This document shows positions 34,800-42,957 of a DNA stretch of 57,491 nucleotides, one piece after another. Origin of the DNA: an uncultured Paracoccaceae bacterium (GTDB lineage: Bacteria; Pseudomonadota; Alphaproteobacteria; Rhodobacterales; Rhodobacteraceae). The stretch is taken from contig CALMJS010000011.1 in assembly GCA_937864535.1 (NCBI GenBank), positions 1 through 57,491 of the forward strand, in the 5' to 3' direction. Each line of letters opens with the position of its first letter. Within the stretch, counting starts at the first letter, position 1. The notes beneath the pieces were generated by a model, which was not told the origin of the DNA, searched no databases, and saw only the letters and a program-made list of their open reading frames with translations. The translations under genes and the position numbers were made by a program.

Positions 34800-36125
34800 T
34801 CAGCGTCCCAGAACCGTCTGGGGCAGCCAAAGGGCGATCTGCGGGAACACCATCACAAGGACCAGCGTCAGCAACATCACCAAGACGAAGGGCGCGACCG
34901 AGCGGTAGATCACCGGCAAGGTGTACTCCTTGGGCGCCAAGGCCTTCATCAAAAACAGGTTATAGCCAAAGGGCGGGGTCAGATAGGCGATCTGGCAGGT
35001 GATCGTATAGAGGATGCCGTACCACACCAGATCGAACCCCAGCGCCTTGGCCAGCGAGACAAAGACCGGGGCGACGATGACCAGCATCGCGGTATCATCG
35101 AGGAACATCCCCATCACCAAGAAGCTGGCCTGCATCAGGATCAGGATCATCCAAGGCGATATGTTCAGGTCTTCGGTAAAGAACGTCTGGATCGCCCGTC
35201 CCGCGCCCAAGCCGTCAAACACCGCGCCAAAGGACAGCGCCGCCGTGATGATCATCATGAACATCACTGTGATAAACAGCGTCTGCTGGGTCGCGGTCTG
35301 GAACACCTGCCATGTAAACCGCCGCTTGATGATCGCGGCCAGCACCGCCGCCAGCGCGCCGATGACCGAGGCCTCTGTGAGGCTTGCCCAGCCCTTGAGA
35401 AAGGGAACCATCATGGCGACGAAAATGAACACCGGCAGCAGACCCGCCCGCAACAGGCGCATCTTTTCGGCGCGGCTGATGCTGGCGCGTTCCTCGGCGG
35501 GCATCGCCGGAGCGAGGTCGGGGTTCAGCTTGGCCCGGATGACGATATAGGCGATGAACAGCACCGCCATCAGCAGACCCGGCACCAGACCGGCCAGCCA
35601 AAGGTTCGACACTGGTTGACGGGCGATCAGCGAAAACAGCACCAGCACCACCGACGGCGGAATCAGAATGCCGAGCGAGGACCCCGCCTGAATTACCCCG
35701 GAAATCATCAGTTTGTCATAGCCGCGACGCTGGAGTTCGGGCAGCGCAATCGTGGCACCGATTGCCATGCCCGCCACCGACAGACCGTTCATCACAGAAA
35801 TCATGACCATCAACAGAATAGTCCCGATGGCCAACCCGCCAGGCAACGGCCCGAACCAGACGTGGAACATCCGGTACAGGTCTTCGGCCAGACGGCTCTC
35901 GGACATGACGTAGCCCATAAAGACGAACATCGGCAGGGTCAGCAGCGGTGTCCATTTCATCAGCTTCATCACAGCCGAATAGCCCATCTGCGTGCCGCCA
36001 TCGCCCCAGAGCATCAGCGCCGCCGCCACTGCCACAAAGCCAATAGCCCCAAAGACCCGCTGCCCCGTCAGCATCATCAGGAGCATGGTCGAAAACATGA
36101 GGAGGGCGATGGTATTATGGTCCAT
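34800..36125 (-). CDS. dctM: TRAP transporter large permease DctM
   Basis: 441 aa with about 12 membrane segments; the translocating subunit, driven by a Na+ or H+ gradient. Typical blocks include PLFVFMGYVMSESRLAEDL, GLSVAGMAIGATIALPELQR, GSSLGILIPPSVVLVLFSLI and GMFLDDTAMLVIVAPVFV. Full length. The start TGATG overlaps the dctQ stop by 1 nt. It is the large-subunit partner of the DctP and DctQ encoded beside it. Confidence 0.95.
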   Translation of the reverse strand: MDHNTIALLMFSTMLLMMLTGQRVFGAIGFVAVAAALMLWGDGGTQMGYSAVMKLMKWTPLLTLPMFVFMGYVMSESRLAEDLYRMFHVWFGPLPGGLAIGTILLMVMISVMNGLSVAGMAIGATIALPELQRRGYDKLMISGVIQAGSSLGILIPPSVVLVLFSLIARQPVSNLWLAGLVPGLLMAVLFIAYIVIRAKLNPDLAPAMPAEERASISRAEKMRLLRAGLLPVFIFVAMMVPFLKGWASLTEASVIGALAAVLAAIIKRRFTWQVFQTATQQTLFITVMFMMIITAALSFGAVFDGLGAGRAIQTFFTEDLNISPWMILILMQASFLVMGMFLDDTAMLVIVAPVFVSLAKALGFDLVWYGILYTITCQIAYLTPPFGYNLFLMKALAPKEYTLPVIYRSVAPFVLVMLLTLVLVMVFPQIALWLPQTVLGR

Positions 36126-36631
36126 CAGATGTCCTGCTTGCGAAGTGTTGCGATGTCACGGATCAGATGCGCACTGGCCTGCAACAGCATGAGAAAGAAA
36201 GAGAATGTGATAATCGACTTGATCGGCCAGAGCACCGGACGCCAAGCCGTCGGGTTCACTTCGTTATATTCGATGGCGTAGAGCGTGCTGTCGAACGATC
36301 CCCAGAGCATCACGCCGAGGTAGAACATCAGGGCAAACACGGTGAACGCATCCCATGCCGCCTGCCCCCGTTTGGACCAGCGGGAATAGAGCAGATCCAT
36401 CCGCACATTGGCGTCCGTTTGCAGCGCCCACGGCGCGCCCAGCATGTAATAGGCCACCAGCGTGAACTGCGCCATTTCCAGCGTCCAGATCGCCGGAACG
36501 CGGTGAATTTTCGTGGCCGAGGACCACAGCATGATCGCCATCATGACGAACAGCAAATACATCGCAAACTTGCCAACCCGGCGGTTCATCGCCTCGACAA
36601 AATGCACATATGAAATCAGGATACCGGGCAT
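36125..36631 (-). CDS. dctQ: TRAP transporter small permease DctQ
   Basis: 168 aa with four membrane segments; the small subunit that couples DctM to the binding protein. VGKFAMYLLFVMMAIMLWSS, YYMLGAPWALQTDANVRMDL (the conserved RxD near the second loop) and SFFLMLLQASAHLIRDI fit the family. It begins directly after the amidohydrolase stop and overlaps dctM by 1 nt. Confidence 0.92.
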   Translation of the reverse strand: MPGILISYVHFVEAMNRRVGKFAMYLLFVMMAIMLWSSATKIHRVPAIWTLEMAQFTLVAYYMLGAPWALQTDANVRMDLLYSRWSKRGQAAWDAFTVFALMFYLGVMLWGSFDSTLYAIEYNEVNPTAWRPVLWPIKSIITFSFFLMLLQASAHLIRDIATLRKQDI

Positions 36632-37399
36632 CTACTGTCCTGCCTGTGGGGGAGAAATCCGCGCCAAAGCCCGCGCCAAGACCGGAGCGAGCCGCTCGGC
36701 CATTGCGGACTGCGCCGCGGGGTCGGCAATCAGATCGTTGCGCACCTCAAGCATCACGTTCGCAATTCCCATCGGGGTGGCTTGTACGGCCAGAGTATGC
36801 GCGACGCCGTCGGCGGCTGAATAGGGTTCATTTAACCGCGTGATCAAATTTTCCGGGGCGGCCTCCACCACGGCCTGCGCCAAACGCGGGTCAGCATCAT
36901 GGATCACCCCGAATTCCACCGCGCGTTGCTGGCCGAAATAGACGGGAGTAAAACTATGAATCGTCACCAAAACCGGATCGAGCCCCAAGGCCAGTCGCCG
37001 GGCAATTTCATGCCGCAGGCGGTCATGGAACGGGAGATAGATCGCATTCGTCCGCGCCAGTCGCTCGGCAGGCGAAATCTGTGCATTGCCGGGAATGTCA
37101 TAGACTTCGGAGCGGGCGGGCATCGCACCCGCCGCATGGGGCGGACGGTTCAGGTCATAGATCAGTCGCGACATTCCGGCATGGATGAGCACCGCATCCA
37201 GACGCTCTGACAGCCCCCGCGCCAAGGCCAAGGCACCGGGGTCCCAAGCGATATGGGCCTGCTGTTGATCCGTCGAAAGCCCCAAGTTTTCAAAGCGTTC
37301 CGGGATCGTATTGCTGGCATGTTCACATACCAGAACGATACGCCCCTGCGCGTTTGCTCTTTCGACGATCACGGCCAGTTCATCGGCGGTGTGATCCAT
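36632..37399 (-). CDS. N-formylglutamate amidohydrolase family protein
   Basis: 255 aa, zinc-dependent amidohydrolase fold related to carboxypeptidases. VLVCEHASNTIPERFENLGL with His-Ala-Ser-Asn is the family signature; HAGMSRLIYDLNRPP carries the substrate Arg and Asn, and VTIHSFTPVYFG a second metal His. The canonical role is hydrolysis of N-formylglutamate in histidine breakdown (HutG-type), but no hut genes are here. In this operon it may cleave a gamma-glutamyl or N-acyl amide (inference). First gene of the leftward operon, diverging from the RpiR-type regulator. Confidence 0.88.
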   Translation of the reverse strand: MDHTADELAVIVERANAQGRIVLVCEHASNTIPERFENLGLSTDQQQAHIAWDPGALALARGLSERLDAVLIHAGMSRLIYDLNRPPHAAGAMPARSEVYDIPGNAQISPAERLARTNAIYLPFHDRLRHEIARRLALGLDPVLVTIHSFTPVYFGQQRAVEFGVIHDADPRLAQAVVEAAPENLITRLNEPYSAADGVAHTLAVQATPMGIANVMLEVRNDLIADPAAQSAMAERLAPVLARALARISPPQAGQ

Positions 37400-37538
37400 A
37401 GTTCCCTGTTCAGTCTTATTGGTTTTGTAACAGCGTCCACGCTGAACCCCGATTCTGTCAATAATATTTCAGCGTAAAAATTTCTGTTACATTCGTTTCC
37501 AAAGGCCGAATCGTCGCCGCGCTCGGGAGGTGCCACTT
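37400..37538. promoter_or_regulatory. Divergent control region of the catabolic operon
   Basis: A 139-bp gap between the leftward amidohydrolase and the rightward RpiR-type gene. 37450-37495 is strikingly AT-rich (AATAATATTTCAGCGTAAAA ATTTC) within G+C-rich surroundings, and CTGTCAATAATATTTCAG has weak dyad ends. It is the natural site for both promoters and the regulator's operator; the exact operator is not defined. Confidence 0.5.
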
Positions 37539-38414
37539 TTGTCAGCAAATCTACCTACGATCGAAGAAACGCTCCGCTCTGGAATTGACGGCATGACGCG
37601 AACAGAGCGGCATCTGGCGACGCAGATCCTGCGCAACTATCCGATGTCGCTCTTGGGGTCCGTCAGCCAATTGGCCAAGACCGCCGAAGTGTCCGCGCCG
37701 ACAGTGGTCCGCTTGGCGCAAAAACTGGGTTATACGGGATATCAAGAGCTGCAAACCGCCGTACGCGCCGAGCTAGAGGCGCGCCTGGAGAGCCCGCTGG
37801 CCAAACACGACAGATGGGCGGATGGCGTGCCCGACACTCATATCCTCAACCGCTTTGCCGATGCGGTTCTGGGCAACCTGCAGCGCACCCTCGCACAGAT
37901 CGACCATGCCGACTTTGATGCAACGGCCCGGCTACTGGCCGATCCAGACAGACGGGTCTATGCGACCGGTGGACGGATCACCCTGTCGATCGCCGAGTAT
38001 TTTGTGACCCAGATGAAGGTCATGCGGCCCAATGTGGAACTGTTGATGCCGGTGTCGAATTCGTGGCCACCTGCCCTGCTGGAAATGCAACCTGGGGATG
38101 TTGTGCTGGCGTTTGACATACGCCGATATGAAAACAACGTGCTGCAACTGGTGGAACTGGCGCGGGAACAAGGGGCGGAAGTCGTGGTGATCACCGACCC
38201 ATGGGTCAGCCCCGCAGCGGCCCTCGCGAAATACAAGTTCTCGGCGCAGATCGAGGTTCCCAGCGCCTGGGACTCTACCGTGGCTCTGACGGTTCTGGTG
38301 GAAACGCTGCTGGCCTCGGTGCAGTCACTGTCATGGGACGACACCGCCGCGCGGATGCGACGGCTCGAAGATCTTTATGCGAAGGCAAGGTTCTTCAGAG
38401 GTCGCGGAAAATAG
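37539..38414 (+). CDS. MurR/RpiR-family transcriptional regulator
   Basis: 291 aa. The N-terminal winged helix has TRTERHLATQILRNYPMSLL, then QLAKTAEVSAPTVVRLAQKL, typical of RpiR. A SIS domain spans about 125-260 (RRVYATGGRITLSIAEYFVT; VVLAFDIRRYENNVLQLVE), normally binding a phosphosugar but here lacking an obvious sugar-phosphate Ser/Thr cluster. I choose the TTG at 37539 because GGGAGG lies 8 nt upstream; the GTG at 37530 overlaps that site. It probably controls the divergent TRAP/ligase operon. Confidence 0.9.
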   Translation: MSANLPTIEETLRSGIDGMTRTERHLATQILRNYPMSLLGSVSQLAKTAEVSAPTVVRLAQKLGYTGYQELQTAVRAELEARLESPLAKHDRWADGVPDTHILNRFADAVLGNLQRTLAQIDHADFDATARLLADPDRRVYATGGRITLSIAEYFVTQMKVMRPNVELLMPVSNSWPPALLEMQPGDVVLAFDIRRYENNVLQLVELAREQGAEVVVITDPWVSPAAALAKYKFSAQIEVPSAWDSTVALTVLVETLLASVQSLSWDDTAARMRRLEDLYAKARFFRGRGK

Positions 38415-38450
38415 GGGCGTCGATTTCGGTCTTGCGGGGCAAGACCGAGG

Positions 38451-38482
38451 CCTCCGGCGGAGGTATTTGGGGAAAGATGAAA
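38451..38482. repeat. Interspersed intergenic repeat, copy 4 (inverted, shortened)
   Basis: Read on the minus strand: TTTTCATCTTTCCCCAAATA followed by CCTCCGCCGGAGG. It has the same CATCTTTCCCCAAATACCTC core as copies 1 and 3, but the GGGGGCAGAGCCCCC end is missing. It sits between converging genes. Confidence 0.75.
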
Positions 38483-38511
38483 AAAGGGCGCAGAGACATT
38501 CCGCGCCCTTT
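38483..38511 (-). terminator. Terminator of glyA
   Basis: AAAGGGCGC pairs with GCGCCCTTT around an 11-nt loop; the minus strand continues TTTTTTCATC. 26 nt past the glyA stop. Confidence 0.85.
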
Positions 38512-38537
38512 GATTGTCTAGCTGGTGACTGCGGCCC

Positions 38538-39827
38538 TTAGAGGGTCGGGTAGACCGGGAATTGGATGCAGAGAGACTCGACCTCGGCCTTGACCTTGGC
38601 TTCGACCTCGGCGTTGCCTTCGGCGCCGTTCTTGGCAAGACCGTCAACGACCTCGACGATCCAGCGGGCAATCTGGCGGAACTCTTCTTCCTTGAAGCCG
38701 CGGCTGGTGGCCGCCGGCGAGCCCAGACGCACGCCCGAAGTCACGGTCGGCTTTTCCGGATCGAAGGGGATGCCGTTTTTGTTACAGGTGATGTGGGCGC
38801 GGCCAAGAGCGGCCTCGGTTTCGTTGCCCTTGACACCTTTGGGGCGCAGGTCGACCAGCATCAGGTGGCTGTCGGTGCCGCCGGTGACGATGTCGAGGCC
38901 GCCCTTCATCAGCTCGTCCGCCAGAGCCTGGGCGTTGGCGACGACCTGCTGCTGGTATTCCTTGAACTCCGGACGCAGGGCTTCACCGAAGGCGACAGCC
39001 TTGGCGGCGATGACGTGCATCAGCGGGCCACCCTGGATCCCCGGGAAGATCGCCGAGTTGACCTTTTTCGCGATATCCTCGTCGTTGGTGAGGATCATGC
39101 CGCCGCGCGGGCCGCGCAGGGTTTTGTGGGTGGTGGTGGTGGCAACATGGGCGTGCGGGAACGGCGAGGGGTAGATGCCGGCGGCAACCAGACCGGCAAA
39201 GTGGGCCATGTCGACCATCAGCAGTGCGCCGACCGAGTCAGCGATTTCGCGCATGCGGGCAAAGTCGATGATGCGCGGAATGGCCGAGCCGCCCGCCACG
39301 ATCAATTTCGGCTGGTGTTCGGTGGCCAGAGCCTGGATCTGGTCGTAGTCGATCTGGCTGTCCTGCTGGCGCACGCCGTACTGGACGGCGTTGAACCATT
39401 TGCCCGACTGGTTCGGCTTGGCGCCGTGGGTCAGGTGGCCGCCAGCGTCCAGCGACATGCCAAGGATGGTGTCGCCCGGCTTGATCAGCGCCTGATAGAC
39501 GCCCTGGTTTGCCTGCGAGCCGGAGTTTGGCTGAACGTTGGCGAAGGTGCAGCCGAACATCTGGCAGGCGCGTTCGATCGCGAGGTTTTCCGCGATATCG
39601 ACGTACTGGCAGCCGCCATAGTAGCGCTTGCCCGGATAGCCTTCGGCGTATTTGTTGGTCATGACAGAGCCTTGGGCTTCCATCACGGCCTTGGAGACGA
39701 TGTTTTCCGAGGCGATCAGTTCGATCTCGTGGCGCTGACGACCCAGTTCTTTGCGGATGGCGTCAAACAGGGCGGGATCGCGGGTCTCAAGGCTTTCGGT
39801 GAAAAAGCCGTTATCGGTGGCAGTCAT
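38538..39827 (-). CDS. glyA: Serine hydroxymethyltransferase
   Basis: A 429-aa PLP enzyme interconverting serine plus THF with glycine plus 5,10-methylene-THF. Blocks: [58 protein letters not shown] and the PLP Lys in [19 protein letters not shown]. The C-terminal [13 protein letters not shown] is intact. The start [13 protein letters not shown] follows GAGGTCCCGCGT; the frame is open upstream but without family sequence. Monocistronic, divergent from nadK. I saw no riboswitch in the 208-bp upstream gap. Confidence 0.97.
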   Translation of the reverse strand: MTATDNGFFTESLETRDPALFDAIRKELGRQRHEIELIASENIVSKAVMEAQGSVMTNKYAEGYPGKRYYGGCQYVDIAENLAIERACQMFGCTFANVQPNSGSQANQGVYQALIKPGDTILGMSLDAGGHLTHGAKPNQSGKWFNAVQYGVRQQDSQIDYDQIQALATEHQPKLIVAGGSAIPRIIDFARMREIADSVGALLMVDMAHFAGLVAAGIYPSPFPHAHVATTTTHKTLRGPRGGMILTNDEDIAKKVNSAIFPGIQGGPLMHVIAAKAVAFGEALRPEFKEYQQQVVANAQALADELMKGGLDIVTGGTDSHLMLVDLRPKGVKGNETEAALGRAHITCNKNGIPFDPEKPTVTSGVRLGSPAATSRGFKEEEFRQIARWIVEVVDGLAKNGAEGNAEVEAKVKAEVESLCIQFPVYPTL

Positions 39828-40035
39828 ACGCGGGACCTCTGGCTGCGGTTGGATTTGGCCAGTGTTTAGGCGCAAAGGGCCAAAAGGGAAAGTCGCGAAA
39901 ACGTCATAATGAACATGAAAACGAAGCAGGTTTCGCGCGGGTGGTGCCGAATGGCCTCATTTTGCCGCCACCGGAAATTTGGCGGTGCATAGGCGGCATT
40001 CCTTTGTTACCGATGGGTCAAATCCGGAGAGCGCC

Positions 40036-40794
40036 ATGACCAAGATCGCCTTTCTCAGCAGTGACACACCGACAGCCAGGAACGCCCTGGACCGGTTGGT
40101 TGCGCGGTATGGCAACACGCCGGTCGATCAGGCGCAGGTGATTGTCGCGCTGGGCGGGGACGGGTTCATGTTGCAGACCCTGCACGCCACCGAACATCTG
40201 GACCTGCCCGTCTACGGCATGAATCGCGGCACTGTCGGGTTTCTGATGAACGAATACCACGAAGAGGACCTGTCGTTCCGGCTGGCCGCCGCCGAAGAGG
40301 AACATTTCAACCCGCTGTCGATGACTGCCTGGACCCATGAGGGCCGGATTCACCGGGCGCTGGCCATCAACGAAGTGTCCTTGTTGCGGCAGGGGCCGCA
40401 GGCGGCGCGGTTGCGGATTTCGGTGGATGGGCGCATCCGTATGCATGAACTGGTCTGCGACGGGGCGCTGATCGCCACGCCCGCAGGCTCGACCGCCTAT
40501 AACTATTCCGCGCACGGGCCGATTTTACCGATCGGGTCCGATGTTCTGGCGCTGACGGCGGTGGCGGCGTTCCGGCCACGGCGCTGGCGGGGTGCCTTGC
40601 TGCCGAAATCGGCGACGATTACCTTTGAGGTTCTCGATCCCGGCAAGAGGCCGGTGATGGCCGATGCCGATGGCCGGTCCTGCCGCGATGTCGCCAAGGT
40701 CGAGGTGCGTAGCGAAAATGGCGTGACGCACCGTATCCTGTTTGACCCCGGCCACGGGCTGGAGGAACGTCTTATTCAGGAACAGTTTGTGTAG
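40036..40794 (+). CDS. nadK: NAD kinase
   Basis: A 252-aa NAD+ kinase making NADP+. The GGDG motif is in VIVALGGDGFMLQTLHAT, the NE motif in AINEVSLLRQ, and the conserved TPAGSTAYNYSAHGPI binds the nucleotide. Short alphaproteobacterial form. The ATG at 40036 is preceded by GGAGAGCG. It is followed after 9 nt by a VOC gene, so the two are probably cotranscribed. A hairpin (CCGCCA/TGGCGG, 39965-39985) lies upstream. Confidence 0.95.
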   Translation: MTKIAFLSSDTPTARNALDRLVARYGNTPVDQAQVIVALGGDGFMLQTLHATEHLDLPVYGMNRGTVGFLMNEYHEEDLSFRLAAAEEEHFNPLSMTAWTHEGRIHRALAINEVSLLRQGPQAARLRISVDGRIRMHELVCDGALIATPAGSTAYNYSAHGPILPIGSDVLALTAVAAFRPRRWRGALLPKSATITFEVLDPGKRPVMADADGRSCRDVAKVEVRSENGVTHRILFDPGHGLEERLIQEQFV

Positions 40795-40803
40795 AATGGC
40801 CAG

Positions 40804-41193
40804 ATGATCACCCTGTCACGGATTCACCACGCGGCGATCATCGCCAGCGACTATGACCGGTCCCGGCGGTTTTACGTCGAAACACTGGGCCTGACCGTGG
40901 TCGGCGAGGTCTATCGCGACGCGCGGCAGAGTTGGAAGCTCGACCTTGCGTTGCCGGACGGGTCGCAGATCGAACTGTTCACCTTTCCCGGCGCCCCTGC
41001 CCGCCCCAGCTATCCCGAGGCGCAGGGGCTGCGTCACCTCGCCTTTGTCGTGGCTGATGTCGACCAGACCAAGGCCGAGCTGGAATCCGCCGGGGTCATC
41101 GTCGAACCCGTGCGGATCGACGAATATACCGGCAAACGGTTCACCTTTTTCGCGGACCCGGACGGGCTGCCGCTGGAGCTGTACGAGGGCTAG
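40804..41193 (+). CDS. VOC-family protein (GloA2/YaeR-like)
   Basis: 129 aa. RIHHAAIIASDYDRSRRFYV has the first metal His; QSWKLDLALPDGSQIELFTF, LRHLAFVVADVDQTKAEL and ADPDGLPLELYEG supply the others. This is the SMU1112c/YaeR (GloA2) subfamily of unknown reaction. Coupled to nadK by a 9-nt gap. It overlaps the convergent membrane gene by 4 nt at the stops. Confidence 0.9.
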   Translation: MITLSRIHHAAIIASDYDRSRRFYVETLGLTVVGEVYRDARQSWKLDLALPDGSQIELFTFPGAPARPSYPEAQGLRHLAFVVADVDQTKAELESAGVIVEPVRIDEYTGKRFTFFADPDGLPLELYEG

Positions 41194-41561
41194 AGCAGCC
41201 CGCGCCAGACCAGAACACCGATGACCAAGAGCGCGACAATCACCGTATTGGTCGCGATGACCCCGCCGATATCCAGCCACCAATCCGCGCGCCTGCTGCG
41301 CCGATCCATGTCGCGCATCTGTGCCGTCAGCCGCCGTTTGCCGCGCGACAGGCGGCGGTCATCGATCAGCCGGGCCAGTTTGGGGTGACGCGCCATATCT
41401 TCGGCCTGCGCCAGATACCGCAGGTCCCGCCCCATCCACGCCGGAACATGCCGCCGCACCGCGGACAATTGCCGACGCAAATTCCGCGCCCGAATCCCCA
41501 AGCGGGCCGCAATCAGGCGGCGCAGAGGTCTGGTCTGTTTTTGCAGTGCATTCTGGTCCAT
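41190..41561 (-). CDS. Basic single-pass membrane protein, unknown
   Basis: 123 aa. A very Arg-rich N-terminal 85 residues (RQLSAVRRHVPAWMGRDLRY; LARLIDDRRLSRGKRRLTAQ) are followed by one membrane segment near the end (IGGVIATNTVIVALLVIGVL). Orientation would put the basic part in the cytoplasm. No domain recognised. Codon use matches neighbours. The stop overlaps that of the VOC gene by 4 nt. Confidence 0.7.
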   Translation of the reverse strand: MDQNALQKQTRPLRRLIAARLGIRARNLRRQLSAVRRHVPAWMGRDLRYLAQAEDMARHPKLARLIDDRRLSRGKRRLTAQMRDMDRRSRRADWWLDIGGVIATNTVIVALLVIGVLVWRGLL

Positions 41562-41612
41562 AGGCTCTTATAGCATGGTCAACGCACGGCTCCACAGACG
41601 ATTAGGCCCCAG

Positions 41613-42359
41613 ATGCTGCTGAACACCCTGCCCCATGGCACCCCGACCGACGCGCCGACCCTGATGATCGCCCACGGGCTGTTCGGATCGGGCCGCAACT
41701 GGGGCGTGATCGCCAAACGGCTGTCGGATGAACGGCAGGTGGTGGCCGTCGATATGCGCAACCACGGCGCCAGCCCGCGCAGCGACAGCCACAGCTACCC
41801 CGATCTGGCGGGGGATCTGGCCGATACCATCGACGGGCGATGGGACGTGCTGGGCCATTCCATGGGCGGCAAGGCAGCGATGACGCTGGCCCTGACCCAT
41901 CCGGGCAAGGTGCGCAAACTGATCGTGGCGGATATCGCCCCCGTCGCCTATGCCCATACGCAATTGCAGAACATCGCGCGGATGAAGTCCGTTGACCTGA
42001 ACGCCATCACCAACCGCGCCGAGGCGATGGAGGCCTTGGGCGATCTGGACGACAGCCTCAAGGCGTTTTTCCTCCAGAGCCTCGACCTCAAGGACAAGGT
42101 CTGGCGGCTGAACCTCGATGCGCTAGAGGCGAATATGCCGCATATCCTCGGGTTTCCGCAGATCGAGGCGCAGTTCACCGGACCGACGCTGTTTTTGTCG
42201 GGGGGCAATTCCACCTATGTGCTGCCGGACTACCGCGAGCGCATTCTGGGGCTGTTCCCCAAGGCGCGCTTTGCGAAAATTCCGGGCACTGGCCATTGGC
42301 TGCACGCCGAAAAACCGCGCGAGTTCGAGGCAGCCGTCCGCGCCTTTCTCAACGCCTAG
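41613..42359 (+). CDS. Alpha/beta-fold hydrolase (YbfF-like esterase)
   Basis: 248 aa. LMIAHGLFGSGRNWGVIAKR has the oxyanion HG and the YbfF-type FGS; the nucleophile is Ser in VLGHSMGGKAAM; and the catalytic His is in GTGHWLHAEKPREF. Resembles E. coli YbfF and eukaryotic ABHD11 esterases, substrate unproven. The ATG at 41613 has a weak upstream CCCAG. Its stop overlaps a tiny leftward ORF. Confidence 0.9.
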   Translation: MLLNTLPHGTPTDAPTLMIAHGLFGSGRNWGVIAKRLSDERQVVAVDMRNHGASPRSDSHSYPDLAGDLADTIDGRWDVLGHSMGGKAAMTLALTHPGKVRKLIVADIAPVAYAHTQLQNIARMKSVDLNAITNRAEAMEALGDLDDSLKAFFLQSLDLKDKVWRLNLDALEANMPHILGFPQIEAQFTGPTLFLSGGNSTYVLPDYRERILGLFPKARFAKIPGTGHWLHAEKPREFEAAVRAFLNA

Positions 42360-42451
42360 AGAGCCGAGGCAGACACCAGCGCCGCGAGGCACAGGCCGGT
42401 CGTGATGATCAGGTAAACGGCGGACAGGCGGGGGATCAGGGTTGCGGGCAT
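42356..42451 (-). CDS. 31-aa single-pass membrane peptide
   Basis: MPATLIPRLSAVYLIITTGL then CLAALVSASAL: a basic residue followed by one membrane segment running to the end. AAGGAGA lies 6 nt upstream of the ATG (42449-42451), a near-perfect ribosome-binding site, which is the main evidence. It lies 49 nt downstream of another small membrane gene on the same strand and is probably cotranscribed. No family recognised. Confidence 0.6.
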   Translation of the reverse strand: MPATLIPRLSAVYLIITTGLCLAALVSASAL

Positions 42452-42500
42452 CGGTGTCTCCTTTGCCAGATAAACGCCCCTGCCCGTCATTTCCGTCGCC

Positions 42501-42683
42501 TCAGGCCCGCATGATCGCACGGGCCACCAGAACACTGGCCGGTAGCGCCACGACAAAGCCCACACCCGCCGCGATCAGGATCGGCGTCAACGTCGTGTAC
42601 CCCATCACCAAGGCCACAACCACCAGCGCCCCCGCCAAGGTCGTGCTGATCATCCCAAACAGCATCGAAGCAAGCCGTACCAT
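42501..42683 (-). CDS. 60-aa two-pass membrane protein (often mis-annotated CTP synthetase)
   Basis: MVRLASMLFGMISTTLAGAL then VVVALVMGY, TPILIAAGVGFVVALPASVL and VARAIMRA. Two membrane segments. Small proteins of this pattern recur in Rhodobacterales, where databases carry the name CTP synthetase without any similarity to PyrG. TTAGGAGGG precedes the ATG by 6 nt. Function unknown. Confidence 0.8.
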   Translation of the reverse strand: MVRLASMLFGMISTTLAGALVVVALVMGYTTLTPILIAAGVGFVVALPASVLVARAIMRA

Positions 42684-42822
42684 TCCACCCTCCTAACTTG
42701 AGTTCAGGCGGAGGATAGCACGGGAAGGATTAGGATTCCTTGATGTGGGTCAAGGGACAAATATGGGATATATCGACGCCCCAAACACATGCTATAGTAG
42801 AGTAAAATATAGAGAGGCCTCA

Positions 42823-42957
42823 ATGAATAATCCCGAAATCATTAACAATAACGACAAGTCCCATAGCCTAACAATCGATTCTCTACCGAAAGAAGCGATG
42901 CAAGGCATTCTAAAAAAACTCAACGAAAAAAAGCCAAAGGGTGGGAAAACTATTTAA
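42823..42957 (+). CDS. 44-aa hydrophilic protein, first gene of AT-rich insert
   Basis: MNNPEIINNNDKSHSLTIDS, then LPKEAMQGILKKLNEKKPKG and GKTI. Asn/Lys-rich, with a short amphipathic helix in the middle. Its ATG follows AGAGAGG at 5-nt spacing; a GTG at 42745 and an ATG at 42763 are in frame but lack one. TATAGT at 42793 could be a -10 box. It overlaps the next frame by 17 nt, so the two products are probably made together. Base composition is unlike all surrounding genes. Unrecognised. Confidence 0.5.
   Translation: MNNPEIINNNDKSHSLTIDSLPKEAMQGILKKLNEKKPKGGKTI

Noticed and set aside
34647-36281. 544-codon open frame opposite dctM
   Set aside because: His/Gln/Arg-rich antisense shadow of a membrane-protein gene; no domain or ribosome-binding site.
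39828-40035. Possible glycine riboswitch upstream of glyA
   Set aside because: No tandem aptamer-like conserved core could be found by eye on the minus strand; only a small hairpin near nadK.
42501-42683. CTP synthetase
   Set aside because: The 60-aa protein resembles small membrane proteins given that name in databases but has none of the amidotransferase or synthetase motifs.
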